A DNA stretch of 64,000 nucleotides from an uncultured Erysipelotrichaceae bacterium (GTDB lineage Bacteria; Bacillota_I; Bacilli_A; RFN20; CAG-826): positions 1-64,000 of the forward strand of contig CADCNT010000012.1 in the NCBI GenBank assembly GCA_902802905.1, given 5' to 3'. A program made the position numbers and the translations under genes. The notes under the pieces are model-generated. The model did not search any database. It saw only the letters and a program-made list of their open reading frames with translations, and had not been told where the DNA came from. Each line of letters starts with the position of its first letter. The first letter of the stretch is position 1. Positions 18,801 to 26,307 of this stretch are shown piece by piece.

Positions 18801-19357
18801 TCAACGTTTTGAATTTCGTGAGAAGTTCTAAATCCATCAAAGAAATGACAGACAGGGGTTTCAGCATCAATTGCGAGTAAATGAGCAACTGGGGTTAAGT
18901 CAGCGATTTCTTGCACACTATGTGAGCAAATCATGGCGACACCAGTTTGTCTAATCGCATAGATATCTTGATGGTCACCGAAGATGGATAATGATCTGGT
19001 GGCTAAGCTTCTCGCGGAGACGTGTAAGACTACTGGTAACAATTCACCGGCCCATTTATAAATGTTAGGAATCATTAAGAGTAAGCCTTGGCTAGCAGTA
19101 TATGTCGCGGATAATGCACCAGCTTGAAGAGCACCATGGACTGCACCAGATGCACCGGCTTCAGATTGCATTTCACTAACTTTGACGACACTGCCAAAAT
19201 AGTTTTTTCTACCTTTGCTGGCTTCGACATCAATTACTTCTGCCATTGGTGAAGAAGGAGTAATTGGGTAAATTCCAGCAACTTCAATAAAGTTGTAAGA
19301 TTCTAATGCGGCTGCGGTGTTGCCATCGACAGAGAGCATTGTCTTTTTAACTTCCAT
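15824..19357 (-). CDS. nifJ: Pyruvate:ferredoxin (flavodoxin) oxidoreductase
   Basis: 1177-residue single-chain PFOR that oxidatively decarboxylates pyruvate to acetyl-CoA and reduces ferredoxin, typical of anaerobes. The N-terminal GNTAAALESY and YPITPSSPMAE are the domain I signature. Two 4Fe-4S motifs, CIQCNQCAFVCP and CVGCGLCVAEC, lie near residues 690 and 750. The C-terminal TPP domain has GACAGCGETPYYRL (proximal cluster Cys) and GGDGWSYDIGYGG (Mg-TPP). GGAGG upstream supports the start at 19357. Its presence points to anaerobic energy metabolism. Confidence 0.97.
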   Translation of the reverse strand: MEVKKTMLSVDGNTAAALESYNFIEVAGIYPITPSSPMAEVIDVEASKGRKNYFGSVVKVSEMQSEAGASGAVHGALQAGALSATYTASQGLLLMIPNIYKWAGELLPVVLHVSARSLATRSLSIFGDHQDIYAIRQTGVAMICSHSVQEIADLTPVAHLLAIDAETPVCHFFDGFRTSHEIQNVEFVDENEWKKLLPMDKVEKFRARALNPHTHPVTRGGAENDDIYFQGREAQNAHFDKVVEYAEKYFKEASRLTGREYAPFTYYGAKDAERVIVAMGSVTDTAKEVIDELKGEKIGVVKVHLYRPFSAKHLLAVLPKTTKRIAVLDRTKEMGATGEPLYLDVISVIKQAGLDIEVIGGRYGLSSKDTQPKDVKAVYDFLASDKRHHDFTVSINDDVTHKSIPVDDNFHVKADYTSCLFYGLGSDGTVSANKSSIKIIGDATGQYAQAYFAYDSRKAGGVTRSHLRFGKTPIRSAYYVQNANFISCSLDTYLFKFDMLKNLKEGGTFLLNTDMSDEDLVRLMPNRAKYQLAKKHAKFYVIDANKIASEIGMGRHTNTILQASFFYLNQDIMPYDEANKWMKKFAEKSYAKKGQDIVELNWKAIDAGTEGLREVKVDPEWAKLEPKFERPLTGDEYFDSYVAVMGNLGGDDLPVSKFTEFELLDGTMNPDITYREQRSIADRVPLWHKENCIQCNQCAFVCPHATIRPFLLNEEELAKAPALVKDDVKPAMGVPGHQYRIQVSPRNCVGCGLCVAECNANKTGKIALEMVEAKSQFPQEEAAEYLFKHVSYKADKLPAALQATPKGVGFMMPYMEISGACAGCGETPYYRLVSQLFGKDMLVANATGCSSIYSGSTPLTPFCTDKEGQGIAWANSLFEDNAEFGYGMRVATDAKLKAAISILEARKEAVEPELKAKIEEYFENIKDRVASRRIVPELVALIKASKDEEVKGVLAYERDLQDKSVWIIGGDGWSYDIGYGGLDHVIANEEDVNILVLDTEVYSNTGGQSSKSSQTGSIAKFTASGKLTPKKNLALIAMSYGNVYVAQIALGANPVAAIKALKEAESYNGPSLVICYAPCANHGIKGGLSNSMKQEKKAVECGYFQCFRYDPRLVAEGKPGLQIDMKDPDYTKFREFIMTETRFSQLPKVNPEHAEELLTKAEKYAQDRWERIKKFGL

Positions 19358-19420
19358 TATGTTATTTCCTCCAAAAATACAAACTTAATATACACACGTG
19401 CGAATAATGTTTCAAGGGTA

Positions 19421-19447
19421 AAAAAAGAAAAAAGACAATTTCTTGTC
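19421..19447 (-). terminator. Weak terminator
   Basis: Short stem GACAA/TTGTC followed on the minus strand by a long T-rich run, just after the gene at 19454-19885. Confidence 0.45.
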
Positions 19448-19453
19448 CTTTTC

Positions 19454-19885
19454 TTATTTCTTAGCGTTTTTCCTTCGCGCTTGTTCTTCACTAATCAGTT
19501 TCTTTAAAATCCTCAAATCTGTATCGCTTAGAACGACATTACGGTCGAGCAATCCGCCGGTAAATGTCATCCTTTTATAAATAAAGTCTGATACAGATTC
19601 GTATTGCTCATATTGTTTTTTGTTGATTGGAGGCCTTTTCACAAGAGTGTTGTTTTTTGCTTCTTCTTTTTCAATCACAAACTTCTTTAAAGTAGGGATG
19701 AGTTCCATCAAATTGAACTCTGGATCCATCATAAGGGTAGGCTCAAAATAGGATAAATTTTCATTGATGATTTCTGGATAGATACCAACAACTTTGGAAA
19801 GTCTTTCCGCAGTCACGTATTTCTTGTTCAATTTTACAAGTGCGTTTAAATATTTTTTTACTTCACTAACTTTTGGTTCTTTCAT
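19454..19885 (-). CDS. Hypothetical protein with possible N-terminal winged helix
   Basis: 143 residues, charged, no signal or membrane segment. Residues about 20-48 (VTAERLSKVVGIYPEIINENLSYF) look like the winged-helix start of Rex-type regulators, where an Ala/Gly-Val-x-PxxI motif forms the recognition helix. The C-terminal half is helical and ends in a basic tail (ARRKNAKK). It could be a DNA- or RNA-binding protein; this is inference from one short resemblance. Monocistronic between nifJ and a terminator at 19940-19964. Confidence 0.55.
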   Translation of the reverse strand: MKEPKVSEVKKYLNALVKLNKKYVTAERLSKVVGIYPEIINENLSYFEPTLMMDPEFNLMELIPTLKKFVIEKEEAKNNTLVKRPPINKKQYEQYESVSDFIYKRMTFTGGLLDRNVVLSDTDLRILKKLISEEQARRKNAKK

Positions 19886-19939
19886 ATCCTTGTCCTCTAC
19901 CTTTAGTTATTTTATCACTTCGAGATCTTAAAGGAATAG

Positions 19940-19964
19940 AAAAAGCTCACACGGAAGCATGAGC
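19940..19964 (-). terminator. Terminator after small membrane protein gene
   Basis: Stem GCTCA/TGAGC with further partial pairing, followed on the minus strand by TTTTT, after the stop at 19996. Confidence 0.7.
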
Positions 19965-19995
19965 CTAATCTATTAAATTCAGAAATCAGTTATTC

Positions 19996-20424
19996 TTATT
20001 TCTTATTGACTGCGCAATCAACGATGCCTAAGACACCACCAACGACACTGACTGGGTTCCAACATAAAATGTTGAAAACGGTAGCGGTGATGATGAGACC
20101 CATGGATGCTTTTTCTTTTCTTGCGATGAAGCTAAGAATAGCGCCTGGGATGGCAAAGATAGCGACAAATAAGAACATAACGGCTATGCCAATGCAGTAT
20201 TGAGCAAGTGCTTGCCATGTGTTAACTCCGGCCGATTTAGCTAAGTCATTTAAAGCCTTAACAACGTCTTGTGGTAAGTTTGCAAGTGTTGATGGGTCAC
20301 TTGCGACTGCTGCTGCGATACCACCGTCAACAAAGAAGACGATAGAGAGAACGAGCATAAGAACAGCCATGAGGATAGCTAAAATGCCGCCAATTAAGAA
20401 TAAAATTCTTGATGCAACTTTCAT
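19996..20424 (-). CDS. Four-helix membrane protein (DUF4064-like), copy 1
   Basis: 142 residues with a start typical of DUF4064-like proteins (SRILFLIGGILAILMAVLML) and four predicted membrane helices (about 8-30, 72-95, 103-120, 122-140). A hydrophilic loop between helices 1 and 2 is the only sizeable external part. No catalytic motif. It is paralogous to the next gene upstream (20527-20952): same length, same helix layout, same N-terminal and C-terminal GGVxGIV motifs, indicating tandem duplication. Each copy has its own terminator. Confidence 0.7.
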   Translation of the reverse strand: MKVASRILFLIGGILAILMAVLMLVLSIVFFVDGGIAAAVASDPSTLANLPQDVVKALNDLAKSAGVNTWQALAQYCIGIAVMFLFVAIFAIPGAILSFIARKEKASMGLIITATVFNILCWNPVSVVGGVLGIVDCAVNKK

Positions 20425-20480
20425 TTCTATATTTTTCCTTTCTACAAAAAATTATAAAGTATTATTTAAATTTGAAAAAG

Positions 20481-20508
20481 AAAAAAATAACCACCATTAT
20501 TTGGTGGT
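20481..20508 (-). terminator. Terminator
   Basis: 7-bp stem ACCACCA/TGGTGGT followed on the minus strand by T-rich sequence, after the stop at 20527. Confidence 0.85.
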
Positions 20509-20526
20509 CATCTTTATAAATATAAA

Positions 20527-20952
20527 TTATACTTCTTTTCTACCTTTAGTGGACCAGTAAACAATGCCAACAACGCCACCGGCTAAACTAACAATATTTC
20601 CAGCACAAAGATGGATAATTGTGGATGGAATAAGTAGTCCAAGTCCAGGATTTGGTCTGGCTTTATCAACAAACGACAAGACGATTGACGCTATTGCAAA
20701 TAAAGAAAGAACTGCAAATGTAACACCAATGGTGATAAATGAGGCACTGATTTCAAGTAAAGTCATTTTTGATTCTGCAACTAACTTATTAAAAACATCA
20801 ACAATCTCTTGAGGTAATTGTTGTCCTTCATTTAAAGCAATGGCGAGACCACCACAAACAAATCCAGCAATAGAGAATAATAAATAAGCAATAAAGCCAA
20901 ATATCATGACGATACCGCCGACTAAGAATAATACTTTTGATGTGTTTTTCAT
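20527..20952 (-). CDS. Four-helix membrane protein (DUF4064-like), copy 2
   Basis: 141 residues, tandem paralogue of 19996-20424. It shares the N-terminal LFLVGGIVMI helix, a loop of about 35 residues, and the C-terminal SLAGGVVGIVYW segment. Four predicted membrane helices. The two genes have separate ribosome binding sites and terminators, so they can be expressed independently. Function unknown. Confidence 0.7.
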   Translation of the reverse strand: MKNTSKVLFLVGGIVMIFGFIAYLLFSIAGFVCGGLAIALNEGQQLPQEIVDVFNKLVAESKMTLLEISASFITIGVTFAVLSLFAIASIVLSFVDKARPNPGLGLLIPSTIIHLCAGNIVSLAGGVVGIVYWSTKGRKEV

Positions 20953-20995
20953 ATTTTCACTTCCTTATAGCATGTCTATTATAATCCTTTATAAA

Positions 20996-21024
20996 TAAAA
21001 AACCACCACTTGCGTGATGGATTT
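20996..21024 (-). terminator. Terminator after the aquaporin gene
   Basis: Stem CCACCAC/GTGATGG (one G-T pair) followed on the minus strand by T6, after the stop at 21042. Confidence 0.8.
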
Positions 21025-21041
21025 TAGTTTAATTAAGTAAA

Positions 21042-21842
21042 CTATTCAGCAGGAGCTTCGGCTTCTTTTTTCTTACCAAAGAATCCATGCCAAGCACTCC
21101 AAGCTGCTAATGCACCCATGAATGGACCAACGATAGATGGGATTAAGCTTAATCCTTTATATGCTAAGTCGTTGCCATCGAACATGGAGAAGATTAAAGC
21201 AGATAAAGCTCTTGCTGGGTTGACAGAAGTACCGGTTAGAGGAATACCAACTAAGTGGACGCCAAACAAAGCTAAGCCAATACCGATGCCAGCAAAACCA
21301 GACCATTCTTTTTTGCTTGTTAAGCCTAAAACAGCAAAGACAAATAAGAAGGTCATGCCTAATTCTGCCATTGTTGGAAGCATCACGCCCATGAATGTTG
21401 GGGTGCCATGTGTAACTACGCCAGTAGCTGGATCAACTGAAGCAACTACAACGCCATCTTTCCAGAAAGTTTCACTAGCAAATTGATATAAGCCGTTTTG
21501 ACCAGCAACGCCAGATTTCCAAGCCCACATAACCATAGCGAGTAACAAGCTTCCGAAGAAAGCACCCACTACTTGAGCACAGCAATATAAGCCGAATTCT
21601 TTCCAAGTGATTTCTTTGTTAAGAGCTTTAGCAAAGCTAACTGCAGGGTTAGCGTGACCACCACTGATAGGACCAACAGTGTAAGCTAAAATAATAATAG
21701 AAACACCAAATGCGGCAGCAATACCAACGGTAGCAGCAGGAGTTCCAGCCCAACCATTTAATGTCATTGCCATAGCAGTACCACAGCCTAATAACACTAA
21801 GATAGCGGTAGCGATAAACTCAGCCATAAACTTTTTAATCAT
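21042..21842 (-). CDS. MIP-family channel (aquaporin/glycerol facilitator)
   Basis: 266-residue major intrinsic protein with six membrane helices and both half-helix NPA motifs: GGHANPAVSFAKAL and GTSVNPARALSALI. Passive channel for water, glycerol or small neutral solutes. The residue after the second NPA-R (Ala, ARALS) and the short loop E are closer to aquaporin Z than to GlpF (which has NPARD), so a water or mixed channel is favoured; this is inference. The ATG has AAAGGAAT upstream. It lies before a PAP2 gene but has its own terminator. Confidence 0.9.
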   Translation of the reverse strand: MIKKFMAEFIATAILVLLGCGTAMAMTLNGWAGTPAATVGIAAAFGVSIIILAYTVGPISGGHANPAVSFAKALNKEITWKEFGLYCCAQVVGAFFGSLLLAMVMWAWKSGVAGQNGLYQFASETFWKDGVVVASVDPATGVVTHGTPTFMGVMLPTMAELGMTFLFVFAVLGLTSKKEWSGFAGIGIGLALFGVHLVGIPLTGTSVNPARALSALIFSMFDGNDLAYKGLSLIPSIVGPFMGALAAWSAWHGFFGKKKEAEAPAE

Positions 21843-21881
21843 AAATATTAATTCCTTTCTTTTTTCCTTAATAAATATAGA

Positions 21882-22784
21882 TTATTCGTTAATATTTTCA
21901 ATATTTAATTTTTTATTGTTTTGAATAACGATAGATGAAATTAACATACATGTAGCGGAAATAATCGCACCCATAGAAACATCACTTAAGTAATGCGCAC
22001 CAACTAACATACGTGAGAACATCACAAGTAATGACCATGCTAATCCACAAACGAAAAGTGGAAGAACATATTTCTTATAATCCTTATTAATATAAGGTAA
22101 AAATAATGCAACAAGTGGGAAAGAGAACGAAACACAGCTATGTCCACTTGGGAATGACTTAAATTCTTCTGAAACTAAGCCATATGAATTCATCAATGTC
22201 TCATAATTCGAGCAACGTATATACCAAGGATAATACTCTAAATCTTGAACTGCCATAACCGATCTAAATCTTGGACGATGGAAAATGGCTTTAATCAAAG
22301 TACAGCCAGGAACAAAAGCGACAATTAAAGCAATTAAAACGATTAAATATAAAATCCAGATGTCTTTATTTTCACATTTATTAGTGATACGCCAGCCAAG
22401 TAAAGAGATGCCCGCCATAATTGGTAAAGCAATAACATATCCCAAGATTTCACTAGTTACACCAGTAAATCCATTAGGGCCAAAGAATTCTTTACCAGAG
22501 AAATAAACAGCAGAGGCATAACAGGCAATAGCGAGAACAAAGAAAATGACTCTTAGCCAACTCTTATATTCTTTTCTTAAACCATATGAGATGGCTCCAC
22601 CACCGATAAAAGCAAATAAGCCATACCCTGGAATAGTGCCTAAAACCGAAATAATTAAGCCAAAGGTATTCTTATTGGAAAACAATGCATTATTGATTTC
22701 ATAGTCAAAAAATGAACCAACAATAAATGTACAAAGGAAAAATCCTAATAGAATAAAGTAAATTAAGTTTCTACGTTTTGTCAT
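21882..22784 (-). CDS. PAP2-type membrane phosphatase
   Basis: 300 residues with about eight membrane helices. The three-part PAP2 signature is complete: KAIFHRPRFRS (motif 1), FPSGHSCVSFS (motif 2, His), RMLVGAHYLSDV (motif 3, nucleophile His and Asp). Such enzymes remove phosphate from phosphatidic acid, phosphatidylglycerophosphate or undecaprenyl pyrophosphate; with six extra N-terminal helices, this one resembles larger PAP2 proteins. Substrate not readable. It lies 24 bases downstream of the GH114-like lipoprotein gene and may share its transcript. Confidence 0.88.
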   Translation of the reverse strand: MTKRRNLIYFILLGFFLCTFIVGSFFDYEINNALFSNKNTFGLIISVLGTIPGYGLFAFIGGGAISYGLRKEYKSWLRVIFFVLAIACYASAVYFSGKEFFGPNGFTGVTSEILGYVIALPIMAGISLLGWRITNKCENKDIWILYLIVLIALIVAFVPGCTLIKAIFHRPRFRSVMAVQDLEYYPWYIRCSNYETLMNSYGLVSEEFKSFPSGHSCVSFSFPLVALFLPYINKDYKKYVLPLFVCGLAWSLLVMFSRMLVGAHYLSDVSMGAIISATCMLISSIVIQNNKKLNIENINE

Positions 22785-22807
22785 AAATAACTCCTACTCG
22801 CTAACGA

Positions 22808-23653
22808 CTATTCTAAATTAACTTTATTAGATATGAAATAAGAAACACCATTCTTCTGGGCATATTCTTTAATTTCCTTAATTAATTCTTTATCTATAGT
22901 GTATTCAATAAGAAGAACTTTGGAATAATGTTTCATCAGATCAATCATTTCTAAATAGTATTGATGTTCTTCTTTATCTTGCTTACCAAAAACATCGTTA
23001 TCATAGTCAATAATTGAAGAAAAAACAGTCTCTTGAGCGTACCAATCAATGCTATTGATGCAGCCACACTTTTCGCTAGATAATCTTTCAAGAAATTCTG
23101 TTCCAGAATTGATCATTAACTCTAAATCCAATTTATCTAATTCATTAAGAATGGTTTTACAGCCTTGATAAATATCTTCCTTAAATGAATCGGTGCATTC
23201 ATATTCTTCACAAACGATGTAATAAACATCAAAGTTATCCATGAATAAACCACTAGCGCCAAGCTCTTTGAAACTTCTAGAAGCCTCAACTAAATGGTCC
23301 TGCCAAGAAGTTTGTGAAACATCGATCCATCTTTCATGAGGCCAATTGTCATAATCCATGAATGTATATTTCTCAAATTTAGAGTAATAATCTCTATAAT
23401 CTTCCAAAGAACCTATTGAAATGTAGGCATAAATGCCAACATCATGTTCTTTAAGTTTTGTAATATCTGATTTTGAGAATTCTTCTATATCAATCGCGAC
23501 ATTTTGATATTTGTATAACTTATTTAAATCTTTATTCTCTTCATTCATACCGAGAAACACACCAAAAGTATTATCTCTAACTGGTTTGTTACTATTGCTA
23601 TTCGTACAACCAACTAGAAGAACGATAAGAGGGAGATAAAATAATTTCTTCAT
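22808..23653 (-). CDS. Lipoprotein with GH114-like TIM barrel
   Basis: 281 residues with signal and lipobox VLLVGC at about residues 11-16, then a TIM-barrel-like domain: VAIDIEEFS, GIYAYISIGSLEDYRDYY, ASGLFMDNFDVYY (acidic candidates in strand 4), LELMINSGTEFL. This order resembles endo-alpha-1,4-polygalactosaminidase (GH114, TM1410-like) proteins, which cleave galactosaminogalactan-type polymers. It would be anchored outside and could act on a surface or host polysaccharide. Family call moderately sure; substrate inferred. Confidence 0.7.
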   Translation of the reverse strand: MKKLFYLPLIVLLVGCTNSNSNKPVRDNTFGVFLGMNEENKDLNKLYKYQNVAIDIEEFSKSDITKLKEHDVGIYAYISIGSLEDYRDYYSKFEKYTFMDYDNWPHERWIDVSQTSWQDHLVEASRSFKELGASGLFMDNFDVYYIVCEEYECTDSFKEDIYQGCKTILNELDKLDLELMINSGTEFLERLSSEKCGCINSIDWYAQETVFSSIIDYDNDVFGKQDKEEHQYYLEMIDLMKHYSKVLLIEYTIDKELIKEIKEYAQKNGVSYFISNKVNLE

Positions 23654-23712
23654 ATTTATTTACACCACATCATTATATATTTATTCAGGCAATAAGATAT
23701 TTTAAAAAATAA

Positions 23713-23742
23713 TTGAAAGTTACAAAACAATCATTGTATCAT
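23713..23742 (+). promoter_or_regulatory. Promoter of the phosphodiesterase gene
   Basis: TTGAAA (23713-23718), 18 bases, TATCAT (23737-23742), about 35 bases before the ATG at 23777. The gene has no clear Shine-Dalgarno. Confidence 0.55.
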
Positions 23743-23776
23743 ATGCCCTTACATTTTAATTGTGTAAGCCAGATAT

Positions 23777-24898
23777 ATGAAAATTTATAACGAGAATTCA
23801 CTTACTAATTTAGCTAACTCCATTCTTAAGCACTTTGGAGCAAAAACATATCACGACACAATTCCGGAAATTGACGAAGTTTTAAAAGGACATAAAAAAG
23901 TTGTTGCCGTTCTTTTTGACGGCATGGGTCAAAACATTGTTAGAAAACACTTAAAAGAGGATTCCTTTATTCGTAGTCATTATTTGACCACAATCAATTC
24001 TACCTTCCCACCTACCACTGCTGCAGCAACCACTGCTTTTTTAACTGGCAAATATCCAATTGAAACTGGATGGATTGGTTGGGATACATATTTCAAAGAC
24101 TATGATTGCAACGTTATTTTATTTAGAAGCACCAACTACAATACCGGAGAACGACTAATAAAAGACGGAGAAAAGGAAATAGCGGATGTCTATTATCCAA
24201 CACAAAAGTTATTTGAGTTAATTGAAAAAGCAAATAAGGACGTAAAAACATTTTGCATTCAAAGATACCCAATTCAAGGAAATGGTCCAAAAAGACTATT
24301 ATCCGATGGAATAAAGCAAGTAACTGACGCGATGAGAAGTTGCGACCAATGCTTTGCTTATTTTTACTGGGATTCGCCAGATAGAGAAATGCATGATTTA
24401 GGAATTGACCACTGGAAAATTAGATATCAAGTTAAAAAGGCACAAAGATTTTTGAAAAAAGTTGCCAAAAAGAATCCAGACGCTTTATTCATTCTTTTAG
24501 CGGATCATGGACACATCAATTACAAGGCCTTCGATATCTGTGAACATCCAGATTTATTCTCTTTACTAGATAAACCTATTTCAATGGAAAAAAGAGCTGC
24601 CTCTTTCTTCGTTAAAGAGGGAAAACAAGCGGAATTTGCTGAATTATTCAATAAGTACTATGGTGATTACTTTGAACTTTGGAGCAAAAAAGAAATCTTA
24701 GAAAAGAAGCTATTTGGTGAAGGAGAACCAGCAAAAGGAGTCATCGATTCATTTGGAGATTATCTCGCTATCTCAACTAGGGAATACGGCATCTATGATT
24801 CAGTGAACACCATCCAATACGGTAGGCCGTTCAAAGGTCACCACGCTGGTGGAACAGATGCAGAGAGACTAATTGATATCTCAATTTTCAACAAATAA
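23777..24898 (+). CDS. Alkaline-phosphatase-superfamily phosphodiesterase/nucleotide pyrophosphatase
   Basis: 373-residue protein of the type I phosphodiesterase/nucleotide pyrophosphatase family: VVAVLFDGMGQNI (metal-binding Asp), STFPPTTAAATTAFLTGKYP (nucleophile Thr), LLADHGHINYKA (Asp/His metal pair) and a late GHHAGGTDAE (His). All metal ligands appear present. No signal peptide, so probably cytoplasmic. Likely hydrolyses a phosphodiester such as a nucleotide sugar or phospholipid head; substrate unknown. The only plus-strand gene in the first 34 kb, with its own promoter and terminator. Faces the polymerase-headed cluster. Confidence 0.82.
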   Translation: MKIYNENSLTNLANSILKHFGAKTYHDTIPEIDEVLKGHKKVVAVLFDGMGQNIVRKHLKEDSFIRSHYLTTINSTFPPTTAAATTAFLTGKYPIETGWIGWDTYFKDYDCNVILFRSTNYNTGERLIKDGEKEIADVYYPTQKLFELIEKANKDVKTFCIQRYPIQGNGPKRLLSDGIKQVTDAMRSCDQCFAYFYWDSPDREMHDLGIDHWKIRYQVKKAQRFLKKVAKKNPDALFILLADHGHINYKAFDICEHPDLFSLLDKPISMEKRAASFFVKEGKQAEFAELFNKYYGDYFELWSKKEILEKKLFGEGEPAKGVIDSFGDYLAISTREYGIYDSVNTIQYGRPFKGHHAGGTDAERLIDISIFNK

Positions 24899-24906
24899 AA
24901 AAATAA

Positions 24907-24928
24907 GGAGTACTTAGTACTCCTTTTT
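24907..24928 (+). terminator. Bidirectional terminator
   Basis: Perfect 7-bp stem GGAGTAC/GTACTCC with TTA loop, T5 on the plus strand and A-rich on the other side (T-rich on the minus strand). Shared by the convergent genes at 23777-24898 and 24934-25782. Confidence 0.9.
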
Positions 24929-24933
24929 AAATG

Positions 24934-25782
24934 TTATTTAAATTTACCAGTCCCAATTGTTTGATGAAATTTCTTTACGAAATCTTCGACCTCAGGGTCA
25001 ACAATTAGATATAAAAATTTATCCTCAAAATCACATAACGAATCAGATTGATAATAGGCTTCTGCTATAGACCCTGCCATTGCACCTATTGTGTCTACAT
25101 CTCCACCAATAGCGACGCAGTTTCTTATAGCATCTTCAAGGCTATTTGAAATTAAAAAACAGTAGATTGCTTGAGGCACAGATTTCTGACAGATTTCCGA
25201 AAATTCATAAGTTTTGACGAGATTTTCAAAGCAAAACCCTGCAATTTCAGGATAATACTCTTTAATCATTCTTTCGCCAATTTCATCCTTTGTATAACCG
25301 CGTAATGCCATGAAAATACAAAGAGCTATGGCCTCTGCTCCTTTGATTCCTTCAGGGTGATTATGTGTGATTTCAGTTACTGTTTTTGAAAGTGTTTTCA
25401 GCTCTTTTTCAGTCTTTGCAATCCAACCTACTGGAGAAATTCTCATCGCACTACCATTTCCATATGAATTATATGGTGGTTGAATCTCGCACATATCAAG
25501 GGACGCAAGACACCAATCATAGAATTTAGCACCAAAACCACAGTTCAAATTATTTCTAAACGTGCGCACAAATTCTTTGGCTAATTCTTTTTGAATCTTC
25601 TTCAACGATTCCTTTGTATAGTTGATTGGATAATTATCCATCAACACTTTCGCTACCGCCATCGTTAAATAGGAATCATCAGTAGTTCTCATCCTATAAT
25701 CATAAATATTAAACTTTTTTGTTTTACATGGATGGAATTCATACATAGAACCCACCATATCACCAATTATTGCACCGAGCAT
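24934..25782 (-). CDS. ADP-ribosylglycohydrolase family protein
   Basis: 282 residues of the DraG/ARH fold: N-terminal IIGDMVGSMYEF, TDDSYLTMAVA (metal-binding Thr-Asp-Asp), HNHPEGIKGAEA and the C-terminal GGDVDTIGAMAGSIAEA (Asp-x-Asp-Thr metal site). These enzymes remove ADP-ribose from arginine or other acceptors, or hydrolyse ADP-ribosylated small molecules, with two Mg ions. All four metal motifs are visible. Start overlaps the upstream HAD gene by 16 bases, so they are translationally coupled. Last gene of the 25-33 kb cluster, which also contains a NADAR-type N-glycosidase. Confidence 0.88.
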   Translation of the reverse strand: MLGAIIGDMVGSMYEFHPCKTKKFNIYDYRMRTTDDSYLTMAVAKVLMDNYPINYTKESLKKIQKELAKEFVRTFRNNLNCGFGAKFYDWCLASLDMCEIQPPYNSYGNGSAMRISPVGWIAKTEKELKTLSKTVTEITHNHPEGIKGAEAIALCIFMALRGYTKDEIGERMIKEYYPEIAGFCFENLVKTYEFSEICQKSVPQAIYCFLISNSLEDAIRNCVAIGGDVDTIGAMAGSIAEAYYQSDSLCDFEDKFLYLIVDPEVEDFVKKFHQTIGTGKFK

Positions 25783-26258
25783 AACTTTGCTACCGCCTTT
25801 CTAACATGAGTCTCTGTTAATCCGCTATCGAAATTTGTTCTAACCAAACACTTTGTAAGTTTAGCGGACATATAATCAAATAACTCGTCATCCAAGATAA
25901 TATAATTATCAACTTCAACACCCATACTTTTGATTTTCCATAGATAGTTATTGATTGCTTTGCCTCTATTAGTTGAGTTGTAGTCATTAGTTTTATCTAT
26001 GATTCTTAGTCCCTGCTTGGCTAACTTTTTATCAAGATAAGTTGCCATATTGTCTTGTTCATCTTTTAAGCATAAGTCTCTATACCAAAACTCTTTCCAG
26101 GTTGAGACTAATACAATTTTAGCGTTGGTTTGATCCACTACTTGTTTAAGCAATTCAACCTTATTATCATCAATACCAATATATTGGCCACATCTATCTT
26201 TTGTTGTGGCGCAATTAAGCACGCCATCAACATCTAAAAATATAATCTTAGTACCTAT
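25767..26258 (-). CDS. HAD-fold protein (HAD_SAK-like), non-canonical start
   Basis: The longest ATG/GTG frame starts at a GTG inside the catalytic motif. Reading upstream in frame gives IIFLDVDGVLNCATTKDR, the HAD motif I (nucleophile Asp-x-Asp). The true start must therefore lie further up, where GGAGG is followed by ATT (26259-26261) or ATA (26256-26258) and no ATG, GTG or TTG in frame; coordinates use ATA. Motif II VLVSTWKEF and motif IV ILDDELFDY follow. The whole (about 163 residues) fits HAD domains of 'Swiss-army-knife' RNA-repair proteins, suggesting a 5' or 3' RNA or nucleotide phosphatase (inference). Confidence 0.7.
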   Translation of the reverse strand: MGTKIIFLDVDGVLNCATTKDRCGQYIGIDDNKVELLKQVVDQTNAKIVLVSTWKEFWYRDLCLKDEQDNMATYLDKKLAKQGLRIIDKTNDYNSTNRGKAINNYLWKIKSMGVEVDNYIILDDELFDYMSAKLTKCLVRTNFDSGLTETHVRKAVAKLCSVQ

Positions 26259-26279
26259 AATTAATCCTCCAAGAAGGAG

Positions 26280-26307
26280 AAATCCTATCCAATTACGGAC
26301 AGGATTT
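26280..26307 (-). terminator. Hairpin at end of FtsH-like gene, possible attenuator
   Basis: Imperfect stem AAATCCT-TCC/GGA-AGGATTT across the stop codon of the gene at 26285; only a short T stretch follows on the minus strand. Could partly terminate before the HAD gene. Confidence 0.4.

Noticed and set aside
21118-21486. 122-codon plus-strand frame opposite the aquaporin gene
   Set aside because: Shadow of a conserved gene: no start signal and Lys/Pro/Thr-rich content typical of antisense frames.
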